Below are positions 35,916 through 44,826 of a stretch of DNA of 55,014 nt, one piece after another (position 1 is the first letter of the stretch; each line of letters starts with the position of its first letter). The notes beneath the pieces were generated by a model. The model saw nothing but the letters and a program-made list of their open reading frames with translations. It was not told where the DNA came from and ran no database searches. A program made the position numbers and the translations under genes. Source of the DNA: Bordetella parapertussis (GTDB taxonomy: Bacteria; Pseudomonadota; Gammaproteobacteria; Burkholderiales; SG8-39); the NCBI GenBank assembly GCA_945861875.1, contig CAMAWC010000014.1, positions 1 to 55,014 on the forward strand. Direction: 5' to 3'.

Positions 35916-37586
35916 ATGCCAAGTGATATCGAAATAGCCCAGGCCGGCAAGATGGTGCGCATCGCCAAACTCGCCAAGGAGAAATTGGGCATCGCCGAAG
36001 AGCACCTCGAGCCCTACGGGCATTACAAGGCCAAGGTGTCGCTGCTCTACCTCGATACGCTCAAGGGCAAGAAGGACGGCAAGCTGATCCTCGTCACGGC
36101 GATCAGCCCGACCCCCGCGGGCGAGGGCAAGACCACCACGACGGTGGGGCTGGGCGATGCGCTCAACCACATCGGCAAGAAGGCGATGATCTGCCTGCGC
36201 GAACCCTCACTGGGGCCGGTGTTCGGTGTCAAGGGCGGCGCGGCCGGCGGCGGTTATGCGCAAATCGTGCCGATGGAAGACATCAACCTGCACTTCACCG
36301 GCGACTTTTCGGCCATTGCACTTGCCAACAACCTGCTCGCCGCGCTGATCGACAACCACATCCACCACGGCAACGAACTCGGGATAGACGTGCGCCGCAT
36401 CCAGTGGAAGCGCGTGGTTGACATGAACGACCGCGCGTTGCGCGAAATCGTCGCCTCGCTCGGCGGCCCGGGCAACGGCTACCCGCGTTCGGACGGCTTT
36501 GACATCGTCGTCGCCTCCGAAGTAATGGCGATTTTCTGCCTCGCCACCTCGCTCGAGGACATGAAAAAGCGCCTCGGCAACATCGTCATCGGCTACACGC
36601 GCGACCAGAAGCCGGTTTATGCGCGCGACCTGCAGGCGCACGGCGCCATGACCGTGCTGCTCAAGGATGCCCTTGCTCCGAACCTGGTGCAGACCCTGGA
36701 GAACAACCCGGCCTTTGTCCACGGCGGCCCCTTCGCCAACATCGCCCACGGCTGCAACACCGTGATCGCCACGCAGGCCGCCCTGAAGCTGGCCGACTAC
36801 GTGGTGACCGAGGCGGGCTTTGGCGCCGACCTGGGCGCCGAAAAGTTTATCGACATCAAGTGCCGCAAGTCCGGCCTGCGGCCTTCGGCTGCGGTGATCG
36901 TTGCGACCGTGCGCGCCATGAAATACCACGGCGGCGCCGACCTCAAGACCATCACCCAGGAGAACCTGGCCGCGCTGGACAAGGGCATTGTCAACCTCGA
37001 GCGCCATGTCGAGAACGTGTCCAAGGTCTACGGCATTCCCTGCGTCGTTTCGATCAACAAGTTCACCAGCGACACCGACGCCGAAGTCGAGATGCTCAAG
37101 TCGCGCATGGCCAAGCTGGGCGTCAAGGTGGTGCTGGCGACGCATTGGGGCGACGGCGGCAAGGGCGCCGCGGACCTGGCCAACATCGTGGTCGAATTGT
37201 GCGAGCAAAAGTCGAGCATGAACTTTGTCTACGAGGAGCAGGACACGCTCTGGGACAAAATCGGGAAAATCGCGAAAAAAGTCTATCGCGCCAGCGAAGT
37301 TACGGCCGACGCCAAAGTGCGCGGCCAGATCAAGAAACTGCAGGAGGACGGTTACGGCCACTACCCGGTGTGCGTGGCCAAGACGCAGTATTCGTTCTCT
37401 ACCGATGCGCAGTTGCGCGGCGCGCCGGACAACCACTCCATCAACGTGCGCGAAGTGCGCCTGGCGGCAGGGGCGGAATTCGTGGTGATGATCTGTGGCG
37501 ACGTGATGACCATGCCCGGCCTGCCGAAGATTCCCTCGGCCAACAAGATCGACCTGGTTGACGGCAAGGTGGTCGGCCTGTTCTGA
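35916..37586 (+). CDS. fhs: Formate-tetrahydrofolate ligase
   Basis: The 556-residue enzyme makes 10-formyl-tetrahydrofolate from formate, ATP and THF, feeding formate carbon into serine, purines or formyl-Met. The P-loop-like [18 protein letters not shown] lies near residues 66-83. [19 protein letters not shown], the NDRALR region and [13 protein letters not shown] are signatures. The length is standard. ATG 35916 has GAGGAG upstream. Lying directly after formate dehydrogenase, it gives the cell a choice between burning and assimilating formate. A strong terminator follows. Confidence 0.97.
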   Translation: MPSDIEIAQAGKMVRIAKLAKEKLGIAEEHLEPYGHYKAKVSLLYLDTLKGKKDGKLILVTAISPTPAGEGKTTTTVGLGDALNHIGKKAMICLREPSLGPVFGVKGGAAGGGYAQIVPMEDINLHFTGDFSAIALANNLLAALIDNHIHHGNELGIDVRRIQWKRVVDMNDRALREIVASLGGPGNGYPRSDGFDIVVASEVMAIFCLATSLEDMKKRLGNIVIGYTRDQKPVYARDLQAHGAMTVLLKDALAPNLVQTLENNPAFVHGGPFANIAHGCNTVIATQAALKLADYVVTEAGFGADLGAEKFIDIKCRKSGLRPSAAVIVATVRAMKYHGGADLKTITQENLAALDKGIVNLERHVENVSKVYGIPCVVSINKFTSDTDAEVEMLKSRMAKLGVKVVLATHWGDGGKGAADLANIVVELCEQKSSMNFVYEEQDTLWDKIGKIAKKVYRASEVTADAKVRGQIKKLQEDGYGHYPVCVAKTQYSFSTDAQLRGAPDNHSINVREVRLAAGAEFVVMICGDVMTMPGLPKIPSANKIDLVDGKVVGLF

Positions 37587-37609
37587 TTTTCCGGTCAAAC
37601 GGCAGCACG

Positions 37610-37640
37610 ACAAAGGGGCCGACGGCCCCTTTGTTTTTGC
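37610..37640 (+). terminator. Intrinsic terminator after fhs
   Basis: ACAAAGGGGCC (37610-37620) and GGCCCCTTTGT (37624-37634) form a perfect 11-bp stem with a GAC loop, followed by TTTTTG. It starts 24 bp after the fhs stop. A further hairpin, GCGCGGA/TCCGCGC (37647-37667), follows. Confidence 0.93.
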
Positions 37641-37707
37641 TCCATGGCGCGGAGCGCCAATCCGCGCATTTAGTCCGGACCCGTGCGTTCGCGGTTAAAC
37701 TCGACCG

Positions 37708-38946
37708 ATGAATTCACCGGCACCACACGATCTGCCGCGCCGGCGCGACGGCCTTACGCTCACCGTTCTTGCTGCGGTGCAGTTCGGCCTGGTTCTGGAC
37801 TTCATGCTGATGATGCCGCTCGGGCCGCAGTTCATGCGCCTGTTCCAGATCACGCCGACGCAGTTCGGTTTTCTCGTATCCATTTATACGGTGTGCGGCA
37901 GCCTTGCCGGGCTGTTCGCGGCTTTTTTTGTCGACCGCTTTGACCGCAAGCGAACACTGACGCTGCTGCTCGGCGGCTTTGCCGTCACGGCGCTGTTTTG
38001 CGCCAACGCCGAAACCTACGCCGGCCTGCTGACGGTGCGCGCGGTGGCCGGCGCTTTTGGCGGCGTGCTCTCCTCGACGGTGCTGGCCATTGTCAGCGAT
38101 GTCATTCCCGAAGGGCGCCGCGGCAAGGCGCTGGGCGTGGTGATGTCGGCGTTTTCGCTCTCCTCGGTGTTCGGCCTGCCGATCAGCCTTTATCTGGCAA
38201 CCCACTTTGGCTGGCATATGCCGTTTTATGCCATCGCCACCTTGATGGGGTTGATGCTGGTGCTGGCGCTATGGGCGCTGCCGCGTGTGCGCGGCCATAT
38301 CGAGGGTGCGCGCGGGCGCAGGCCGCTGGAACAGTTGCGATTGGTGTTCGGCAACCGCAACCACCTGCGCGCCTATGCCTTCGCCGCGGTGATGATGTTC
38401 GCCGGTTTTATAGTCGTGCCCTTTGTCAGCCCCTACATGGTGGCCAACGTCGGCGTGAAGGAAGGCGAGCTGGCCCTCCTGTATTTGATTGGCGGCAGCA
38501 TCGCCCTGTTTGTGCAGCGCATGGCGGGGCGCCTGTCCGACCTTCATGGCAAGCGCCGCGTGTTCACGGCCTTCAGCCTGGTTTCCATCGCGCCCATGCT
38601 GCTGACCACCCACCTGCCGGTCCTGCCCCTGTGGGCGGCGGTGGTCGCCTCGGCTTTTTTCATGGCGGTCGTCTCCAGCCGTTTTGTGCCGGCGATGGCG
38701 ATTATCACCGCGGCGGCAGACCCGCGCCTGCGCGGCAGTTTCATGAGCTTTTACAGCGCCATCCAGCAAATGAGTTCCGGGCTGGCGGTGTTCCTCGGCA
38801 GCCTGATCATAGGCCGCGGTGCCGGCGGTGAATTGACCCATTTCGGCACATTGGGCTGGATTGCCGTAGGCTTCACTTTTGTTGCGATGGGCCTGGCGCG
38901 GCGTATTCTTACGCACGAACAAACCAAGGTCGTGGTGCCAGCTTAG
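37708..38946 (+). CDS. MFS transporter
   Basis: The 412-residue protein has about 12 membrane helices. The MFS signature around loop 2-3 reads FVDRFDRKRTLTLLLGG, and helix 5 carries GKALGVVMSAFSLSSVFGLPI, as in drug/H+ antiporters. The second half has a matching loop, RMAGRLSDLHGKRRVF. Sequence resemblance is to sugar-efflux or arabinose-efflux-type permeases, but the substrate cannot be assigned. It follows a terminator and is 117 bp before the fadD GTG, so it may be monocistronic. Confidence 0.85.
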   Translation: MNSPAPHDLPRRRDGLTLTVLAAVQFGLVLDFMLMMPLGPQFMRLFQITPTQFGFLVSIYTVCGSLAGLFAAFFVDRFDRKRTLTLLLGGFAVTALFCANAETYAGLLTVRAVAGAFGGVLSSTVLAIVSDVIPEGRRGKALGVVMSAFSLSSVFGLPISLYLATHFGWHMPFYAIATLMGLMLVLALWALPRVRGHIEGARGRRPLEQLRLVFGNRNHLRAYAFAAVMMFAGFIVVPFVSPYMVANVGVKEGELALLYLIGGSIALFVQRMAGRLSDLHGKRRVFTAFSLVSIAPMLLTTHLPVLPLWAAVVASAFFMAVVSSRFVPAMAIITAAADPRLRGSFMSFYSAIQQMSSGLAVFLGSLIIGRGAGGELTHFGTLGWIAVGFTFVAMGLARRILTHEQTKVVVPA

Positions 38947-39062
38947 TCGGCGCAGGAAAAAAGCGGGATAATCGCGTGTGGGGTCCGCCGGAAGCGGACC
39001 GGATGGCACCGAGCGGCACGTTAGATGCGGCCGGGCCGGTTTGGCAAACGGAGGAGGTGCTC

Positions 39063-40724
39063 GTGGAAAAGATCTGGCTCAAGTCCTATCCGCCCGGCGT
39101 GCCGGCAGAAATTGATTTCCGGCAGTTCAAGTCGATCGGCGATTTGTTTGAAAAAAGCTGCGCCAAGTTTCGCGACCGGACGGCGTACGTCAACATGGGC
39201 CGCAGCCTCACTTTTGGCGAACTCGAACACCTGGCCGCCGCCTTTGGCGCATGGCTGCAGTCGCGCGGCCTCGCGCGCGGCACGCGCATCGCGCTGATGA
39301 TGCCAAACTGCCTGCAATACCCGGTCTGCGTCTTTGGCGCGTTGCGCGCCGGCTATGCGGTGGTCAACGTCAACCCGTTGTACACGGCGCGCGAACTTGA
39401 GCACCAGCTGAAGGACTCGGGCGCCGAGGTCATCGTCATCCTCGAGAACTTTGCCCACGTGCTCGAGCAGGTCGTCGGACGCACGACGGTGAAGCATGTG
39501 GTGCTGGCATCGCTCGGCGACATGCTGGGCGCAAAAGGCCTGCTGGTCAATTTCGTGCTGCGCCATGTCAAGAAAATGGTGCCCGGTTTCAATCTTGCCG
39601 GCGCGCTGCGCTTTAATGACGTGATCGCCGAGGGGCGCCGCAATGACCTGAAAAAAGTCGAGGTCGATATCGAGGACGTCGCTTTCCTGCAGTACACCGG
39701 CGGTACCACCGGTGTGTCCAAGGGCGCGACACTCGTCCACCGCAATATCCTGGCAAACCTCGAGCAAAGCACCGCCTGGGTGCGGCCGTTCATGAAAGAG
39801 GACGCAGTGCAGGTGATCATCACGGCACTGCCGCTTTACCATATTTTTTCGCTGACGGCGAACTGCCTCAAGATGATGCGCCTTGGCGGCTGCAACGTGC
39901 TGATCACCAACCCGCGCGACATTCCGGGCTTTGTGAAGGAACTGGGCAAGCACCGCTTTACCATGATCACCGGCGTCAACACGCTGTTCAATGCGCTGCT
40001 CAACAATGCCGATTTTGCGCGCGTCGACTTTTCCAGCCTGCGTATCTCTCTGGGTGGCGGCATGGCGGTGCAAAAGGCGGTGGCCGACCGTTGGAAGCAG
40101 GTCACCGGCTGTACACTGGTCGAGGCGTATGGATTGTCAGAAACCTCGCCGGCGGCGACCATCAACCCGCTTGACCTGAAGGAATACAACGGTTCCATCG
40201 GCCTGCCGATTCCCTCCACCATCATCACCATCCGTGATGATGATGCGCGTGAATTGCCGGTGGGCGAAACCGGCGAGATCTGCATCGCCGGGCCGCAGGT
40301 GATGACCGGCTACTGGAACAGCCCGGCCGAAACGGCGAAGGTGATGACGCCCGACGGTGCGTTCCGCACCGGCGATATCGGCATCATGGACGGGCAGGGT
40401 TATGTGCGCATCGTCGACCGGAAAAAGGACATGGTCCTGGTGTCCGGTTTCAATGTCTACCCGAATGAAATTGAAGGTGTCGTGGCGATGCATCCGGGCG
40501 TGCTCGAATGTGCCGCGGTCGGGGTGCCGGATGAGCATTCGGGTGAGGCGGTGAAACTGTTTGTGGTGAAAAAGGATCCGGCGCTGACCGAGGCGGACCT
40601 GCTGCAGCATTGCAAGGACAACCTCACCGGGTACAAGCGCCCCAAGCAGGTGGTGTTCAGGACCGAACTGCCCAAGACCAACGTTGGCAAGATACTGCGG
40701 CGCGTATTGCGCGACGAAAAGTGA
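39063..40724 (+). CDS. fadD: Long-chain fatty-acid-CoA ligase
   Basis: The 553-residue AMP-forming ligase activates fatty acids for beta-oxidation. Signatures are QYTGGTTGVSKGATL, EAYGLSETSP, the FACS motif around GDIGIMDGQGYVRIVDRKKD and the C-terminal lysine in NVGKILRR. The N-terminus VEKIWLKSYPPGVPAEID is the classic FadD opening, which fixes the GTG at 39063. GAGGAGG lies at 39051, five to seven bases upstream. In-frame ATGs earlier lack such support. A terminator follows at 40793. Confidence 0.95.
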   Translation: MEKIWLKSYPPGVPAEIDFRQFKSIGDLFEKSCAKFRDRTAYVNMGRSLTFGELEHLAAAFGAWLQSRGLARGTRIALMMPNCLQYPVCVFGALRAGYAVVNVNPLYTARELEHQLKDSGAEVIVILENFAHVLEQVVGRTTVKHVVLASLGDMLGAKGLLVNFVLRHVKKMVPGFNLAGALRFNDVIAEGRRNDLKKVEVDIEDVAFLQYTGGTTGVSKGATLVHRNILANLEQSTAWVRPFMKEDAVQVIITALPLYHIFSLTANCLKMMRLGGCNVLITNPRDIPGFVKELGKHRFTMITGVNTLFNALLNNADFARVDFSSLRISLGGGMAVQKAVADRWKQVTGCTLVEAYGLSETSPAATINPLDLKEYNGSIGLPIPSTIITIRDDDARELPVGETGEICIAGPQVMTGYWNSPAETAKVMTPDGAFRTGDIGIMDGQGYVRIVDRKKDMVLVSGFNVYPNEIEGVVAMHPGVLECAAVGVPDEHSGEAVKLFVVKKDPALTEADLLQHCKDNLTGYKRPKQVVFRTELPKTNVGKILRRVLRDEK

Positions 40725-40792
40725 ACTGAGGGTGGCGACCCGGCGCCGGTTTGCCGGGGCCGGGGTGAAAGCCACTACAATGCACGGCAATC

Positions 40793-40822
40793 GGACGGCC
40801 GCTCGCGAGCGGCTGTTTTTTT
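40793..40822 (+). terminator. Intrinsic terminator after fadD
   Basis: The perfect palindrome GCCGCTCGCGAGCGGC (40798-40813) is followed directly by TGTTTTTTT. Further CGGAC/GTCCG bases flank it. It lies about 70 bp after the fadD stop and 50 bp before the DMT transporter gene. Confidence 0.88.
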
Positions 40823-40873
40823 GTCCGGCTTCGGCCGTCCTTCTCCCATCGACCCGCGGCGCTGGTCCGCTTG

Positions 40874-41785
40874 ATGCAAAAAAACCTCTTTTCCGGTGTT
40901 GTGCTGATCCTGCTGGCGGTGCTCGCCTGGGGCGGCCAGGCGCCGGTGACCAAGTTCGCCCTTGAGCATGTCGACGGTTACTTTCTTGCGCTGACACGAA
41001 GCCTGCTGGCCCTGCCGGTGTTTGTCGTGCTGCTCGCCTGGCGTGAGGGCCGCGCCGCCTTTGGCTACGACGGTCGCCTTGCCGCGGCGACGTTCTACGG
41101 TTCGCTCGGCTTTACCGGCTTTGCGCTGCTGTTTTTTGTCGGCGTCAGCCACAGCCTGCCCGAGCACGCGGTCATCATCCTGTCGCTGCAACCGGCCCTG
41201 ACCGCATTGTGGCAATCGGCGGTGCGGCGCCGGCGCCCTCCGGCTTTTACCCTGGCCTGCATTGCGCTTTGCGTGGCCGGATTGATGCTGGTGGTCACCA
41301 AGGGCGATGTTGCGGCAACCCTTGCCGGAGGCACCTGGTTTGGCGACCTGCTGCTGTTTGGCGCGGCATTGTGCTGGATGGCTTACACCGCCGGTGTCGC
41401 CAAATTCGCGCACTGGTCGCCGCTGCGCTATACCACGCTGCTGGCGTTTCCCGCAGCGGCTGTTCTGGTCGGCGCAAGCGCGCTGGCGTGGCTGGCCGGG
41501 GAGACGCATTTGCCGGCTCCCGATCAGGTGGTCGCGGTGGTCCCGCATATGGTCTTTCTGGTCGTTGTGACCGCCGTTATTGCGGGTCTGGCCTGGAACG
41601 CCGGGGTGAGGCAAATCGGCGCCCTCAACGCGCTGCTGCTCGGCAATCTGGTCCCGGTGGTCACCTTTGTCATTCGTATCGCCCAAGGCCATCACTTTCT
41701 GCCCGTCGAGTATGTCGGTGCAAGCCTGGTGATTGCCTCACTGGCGGCCAATAATATTTATATGCGTCATAGGCTTACGGCCTGA
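40874..41785 (+). CDS. EamA/DMT-family transporter
   Basis: The 303-residue protein has ten predicted membrane helices in two EamA repeats, as in the drug/metabolite transporter superfamily. The first repeat opens with LAVLAWGGQAPVTKFALEHV, and the second with GTWFGDLLLFGAALCWMAY. ATG 40874 is preferred over the adjacent TTG at 40871. The family exports amino acids, nucleobases or drugs; the substrate cannot be predicted. It lies between the fadD terminator and the phaZ promoter and looks monocistronic. Confidence 0.88.
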   Translation: MQKNLFSGVVLILLAVLAWGGQAPVTKFALEHVDGYFLALTRSLLALPVFVVLLAWREGRAAFGYDGRLAAATFYGSLGFTGFALLFFVGVSHSLPEHAVIILSLQPALTALWQSAVRRRRPPAFTLACIALCVAGLMLVVTKGDVAATLAGGTWFGDLLLFGAALCWMAYTAGVAKFAHWSPLRYTTLLAFPAAAVLVGASALAWLAGETHLPAPDQVVAVVPHMVFLVVVTAVIAGLAWNAGVRQIGALNALLLGNLVPVVTFVIRIAQGHHFLPVEYVGASLVIASLAANNIYMRHRLTA

Positions 41786-41865
41786 TCTGGCCGGGCTCGC
41801 CGGCTTGCCCGGAGGGCCGCCCCGGTGCCGTTCTTGCCCGGTTGCGCGCTGCACCAAATTCACTA

Positions 41866-41877
41866 ATCTGTTATAAA
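41866..41877 (+). promoter_or_regulatory. Likely phaZ promoter, extended -10
   Basis: TGTTATAAA contains an extended -10 (TGn-TATAAA, TATAAA at 41872-41877), 32 bp before the phaZ ATG. The -35 region is weak. Confidence 0.5.
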
Positions 41878-41909
41878 GATAGTCTGGAATCCCGAGTTGA
41901 AAGGTAAGG

Positions 41910-43133
41910 ATGCTCTACGCACTCCATGAGATGCAACACGCGATGCTCGCCCCCTGGGTGAGTTTCGCCGAAGCCAGTCTCAGCCTCTATACCAGCCCCT
42001 TCAGTGCCCTGTCCTACCTTCCGCACTCCCAGCGCCTGGCTGCGGGCAGCGAACTGATGCTGCGCGTGACTCAGCGCTATTCCAAACCGCTGTGGCAGAT
42101 TGAAGACACCGTGGTGGGTGGCAAGACCGTGGCGGTAAGCCCGGTTGCGGCGCTGGAAAAGCCGTTTTGCAAGCTGATTCATTTTGAACGTGCGCTCAAG
42201 ACGCGGCGCCAGGATCCGAAAATCCTGCTGGTCGCGCCCCTTTCAGGGCACCACGCCACGCTGTTGCGCGACACCGTGCGCACCATGCTGCCCGAACACG
42301 ACGTCTATGTCACCGACTGGGTCGACGCGCGCATGGTGCCGGTCACCGAAGGGGCCTTCCACCTCGACGACTACGTCGATTATGTGCGCGAATTCGTGCG
42401 CTTTATCGGCGAAGGCGTTCACGTTATTTCAGTTTGCCAGCCGACGGTGCCGGTGCTTGCGGCCATTTCGCTGATCGCCCAGCACGACGAGGCGGTGAAG
42501 CCGCGCAGCATGACCATGATGGGCGGACCCATAGACGCGAGGAAAAGCCCCACGGCGGTGAACAATCTGGCGCTGGAAAAACCGCTGTCCTGGTTTAAGC
42601 GCAGCGTCATTCAGCGCGTGCCGCTGAAATATCCGGGCTATATGCGCCAGGTCTATCCGGGTTTTTTGCAGCACACCGGCTTTGTCGCGATGAATCCCTC
42701 GCGCCACGCCGATGCACACCGGGACTTCTACAACCACCTGGTGCAGGGCGACGGCGATTCGGCCGCAGCCCACCGCAAGTTCTACGACGAGTACAACGCC
42801 GTCCTCGACATGCCGGCCGAGTATTACATCGACACCATCAAGACGGTGTTCCAGGAATTTGCCCTGCCCAAGGGCCGCATGTTCGTGTGCGAAGAGCTGG
42901 TGCGCCCGGCGGCGATCACCAAGACCGCGCTGCTGACCATAGAGGGCGAGTTTGACGACATCTCGGGCAACGGCCAGACCGCCGCGGCGCACGAGCTTTG
43001 CACCAAGATCCCGGCGCGGATGAAGGACCACTTCCTCGTGCCCAAGGTCGGCCATTACGGCATTTTCAGCGGCCGGCGCTGGCGCGAGGTGATTTACCCG
43101 CACATTCACGCTTTTATCCGCAAGCACGCCTAG
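41910..43133 (+). CDS. phaZ: Intracellular poly(3-hydroxybutyrate) depolymerase
   Basis: The 407-residue alpha/beta hydrolase mobilises stored PHB granules. The lipase-box serine is replaced by cysteine: VISVCQPTVP with C176 as nucleophile, as in the Cupriavidus PhaZ1 type of short-chain-length PHA depolymerase. Other family marks are LLVAPLSGHHATLLRDTVR, TDWVDARMVP, TIEGEFDDISG with the acid residue, and KVGHYGIFSGRRWR with the catalytic His. No signal peptide is present, which fits cytoplasmic action. The start has GAAAGGTAAGG upstream. It implies that this organism makes PHB. Confidence 0.95.
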   Translation: MLYALHEMQHAMLAPWVSFAEASLSLYTSPFSALSYLPHSQRLAAGSELMLRVTQRYSKPLWQIEDTVVGGKTVAVSPVAALEKPFCKLIHFERALKTRRQDPKILLVAPLSGHHATLLRDTVRTMLPEHDVYVTDWVDARMVPVTEGAFHLDDYVDYVREFVRFIGEGVHVISVCQPTVPVLAAISLIAQHDEAVKPRSMTMMGGPIDARKSPTAVNNLALEKPLSWFKRSVIQRVPLKYPGYMRQVYPGFLQHTGFVAMNPSRHADAHRDFYNHLVQGDGDSAAAHRKFYDEYNAVLDMPAEYYIDTIKTVFQEFALPKGRMFVCEELVRPAAITKTALLTIEGEFDDISGNGQTAAAHELCTKIPARMKDHFLVPKVGHYGIFSGRRWREVIYPHIHAFIRKHA

Positions 43134-43145
43134 CGTAAGCGGGTT

Positions 43146-43163
43146 AGCGGCCCCGGTGCCGCT
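43146..43163. other. Hairpin between convergent phaZ and DUF6644-like gene
   Basis: AGCGGC and GCCGCT form a 6-bp stem with loop CCCGGT in the 35-bp convergent gap. It may serve as a weak bidirectional transcript end, but there is no T-run. Confidence 0.4.
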
Positions 43164-43177
43164 ACAGGTTACAGGTA
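43164..43177. repeat. Two-unit heptameric repeat (ACAGGTW) at a gene 3' end
   Basis: The stretch ACAGGTTACAGGTA gives two 7-base units. The stop codon of the minus-strand membrane-protein gene (43169-43171) lies across them. It resembles the CTGTTAC array at glnS apart from one base per unit. Confidence 0.5.
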
Positions 43178-43657
43178 GGCGAGCAGCCTGCCGCAACAAA
43201 TAATTCCAACCCACAGCAACAGCGACAGTGCCGCCGAGGCCCTGGCCGCAGGCGGCGCGTTCGCACTGGTCTGCCAGTTATTCACGCCCTGGTAGGGGCC
43301 CATGTGAAACCACAGCGCGTTGCACGCGGCGAGGCTGAGCAGCGTCATCTTGGTGATGAAGGCCGGGTTGGAGATGAAGTCGCCGGCGTGGGCGATGAAC
43401 ATCAGCAGGCCGGTGGGCACCACCAGCAGCAGCGCGCCCAGCGTCCATGGCAGGATGTGGCGCGCCAGCGCCGTCACCGGGATGGCTTTCGACAGCCCGA
43501 GCAGGCGCAAGTCGAGCATCGCCACCGAGCCGGCGAGAAGGACAAAGCCGAGGATGTGGATGATCTCGACAATCGGATAAAGCCACAGCGAGTGGCGCAT
43601 CGCCGCCGCGAGCGGCAGTGCCTCGATGGCGGCAAGCGGGGTGTTTGGGTTCAACAA
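43169..43657 (-). CDS. Four-helix integral membrane protein, DUF6644-like
   Basis: The 162-residue protein has four membrane helices: MRHSLWLYPIVEIIHILGF, a helix after HILPW (LGALLLVVPTGLLMF), one near ITKMTLLSLAACNALWF, and a final LSLLLWVGIICC. DLRLLGLSKAIPVTALARHILPW and HMGP are conserved-looking loops. I recall this pattern as DUF6644, a family with no known function. TTG 43657 is the likely start; an ATG at residue 21 would cut the first helix. It begins 7 bp after the DUF6152-like gene, so they form a pair. Confidence 0.65.
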   Translation of the reverse strand: MLNPNTPLAAIEALPLAAAMRHSLWLYPIVEIIHILGFVLLAGSVAMLDLRLLGLSKAIPVTALARHILPWTLGALLLVVPTGLLMFIAHAGDFISNPAFITKMTLLSLAACNALWFHMGPYQGVNNWQTSANAPPAARASAALSLLLWVGIICCGRLLAYL

Positions 43658-43664
43658 GGCGGGG

Positions 43665-44024
43665 TTAGCGCAGCTCGACGGTCTTGCCGTCTATGGTGAT
43701 GCGCTCGGCGCGCATTTCATCGGGCTTGCCGCGGTTGGCGTAGCCGACCACGGTGGCGGTGTTGCCGGTTTTGAGCATGGCGGTCGACAGGCCGCGCGCC
43801 TCCATGCGCGAGGGCGGTGCGAGTACCGCGGTCCAGATTTTGCCGCCGGCATCCAGGCGGATATGGCCGTGCGGGTGCTCGTAGCCCGATTCCTTGATGG
43901 TGCCGGTCAGTTTGAGCTCCTTGGTGGTGTCATATTCGCTCCAGCCGTGGTGACCGAAGACAAAGGCCGAAGCGGCAATGCCACCGGCAAGAAGCAGGGT
44001 TTGTGTAAAACGCATGGTGTGCAT
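43665..44024 (-). CDS. Exported small protein, DUF6152-like
   Basis: The 119-residue protein has a signal peptide (RFTQTLLLAGGIAASAFVFG) followed by a compact beta-rich domain: HHGWSEYDTTKELKLTGTI, EHPHGHIRLDAGGKIWTAVL, then GNTATVVGYANRGKPDEMRAERI. This matches my recollection of DUF6152, which has an OB-like fold and HH near the N-terminus. The several histidines (HHG, EHPHGH) could bind metal. ATG 44024 has GGAGG just upstream; ATG 44015 is an alternative. It is paired with the membrane protein downstream. Function is unknown. Confidence 0.68.
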   Translation of the reverse strand: MHTMRFTQTLLLAGGIAASAFVFGHHGWSEYDTTKELKLTGTIKESGYEHPHGHIRLDAGGKIWTAVLAPPSRMEARGLSTAMLKTGNTATVVGYANRGKPDEMRAERITIDGKTVELR

Positions 44025-44148
44025 CAAGCCTCCGATCGGGGGGTAATATAGCGCAGTGGTGCCTTCGAGAGTGCGCAATCGGGCATACGAGTCGAAGCAC
44101 CGCGCCCGCGAATATACCCGACTGTCCGTCGTTGTCGCATTACAAATC

Positions 44149-44826
44149 ATGACAAAGCCGCTAGCTGCCTGGATTTGCGCCGCCACGCTGGCAATGGTGA
44201 TGCACGGCGCGTGCGCGCAGGAGCCGGGCGAGCGCATCGCAGAGAGCGCCCGGAAAACCATGGATGCGGCCGAACTCCCGGCCGTTCCCGGTGCCTTTTA
44301 CGAACTCGAGCTCACGCTGGCCACATTTTTGCAGGGGCACTGGGACGCAAAGGCGATGTTCGCCGCGGCGCGCCAGGCCGCGGAAATCCTGGCGCAATGC
44401 GGTGTACGCACCGTCAGTGTGCAGCTGCGCATAATCGACGCCCCGCGCCATTACCGCTTTTATTTCACGCCGGTATCGCGCCGGCTGGCGCGTACCCTGC
44501 CACTGCCGCGGCCGACCGCCTATTTCGCCGACGACACGCTTAACCAGCCGGCGTTCGACGCCGAGGCCATAGGCCGCGGCAACAGCCGTACGCGGCCGGA
44601 ACTGGAGGGAACGGTCTGGCTGACGCACGGCGTGCGCGAACCGGGCGTCGCGCTGGCGCACGAACTGGCGCACGTACTGATGGATTCTGGCGAGCACTCA
44701 GCGCAGGCGGGCAACCTGATGCGCACTGAAACGTCGGCGACAAACATCCACCTCGATGCCATGCAATGCGCCAGGCTGACCACGGTGGGTGCGCAACAAG
44801 GCCTGCTCAAACCGCTGCCGCGCTGA
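44149..44826 (+). CDS. Exported HExxH protein, putative zinc metalloprotease
   Basis: The 225-residue protein starts with a signal peptide (MTKPLAAWICAATLAMVMHG, cleavage near CAQ). Near its C-terminus is HELAHVLMDSGEH: H171 and H175 of HExxH, then H183, followed by NLM at 189-191, which resembles a Met-turn. This arrangement resembles the metzincin pattern, though the spacing to the third His is longer than the classic HExxHxxGxxH. It is divergent from the DUF6152-like gene, and its 3' end overlaps the convergent Bcr-type gene by 20 bp. Protease activity is inferred. Confidence 0.6.
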   Translation: MTKPLAAWICAATLAMVMHGACAQEPGERIAESARKTMDAAELPAVPGAFYELELTLATFLQGHWDAKAMFAAARQAAEILAQCGVRTVSVQLRIIDAPRHYRFYFTPVSRRLARTLPLPRPTAYFADDTLNQPAFDAEAIGRGNSRTRPELEGTVWLTHGVREPGVALAHELAHVLMDSGEHSAQAGNLMRTETSATNIHLDAMQCARLTTVGAQQGLLKPLPR

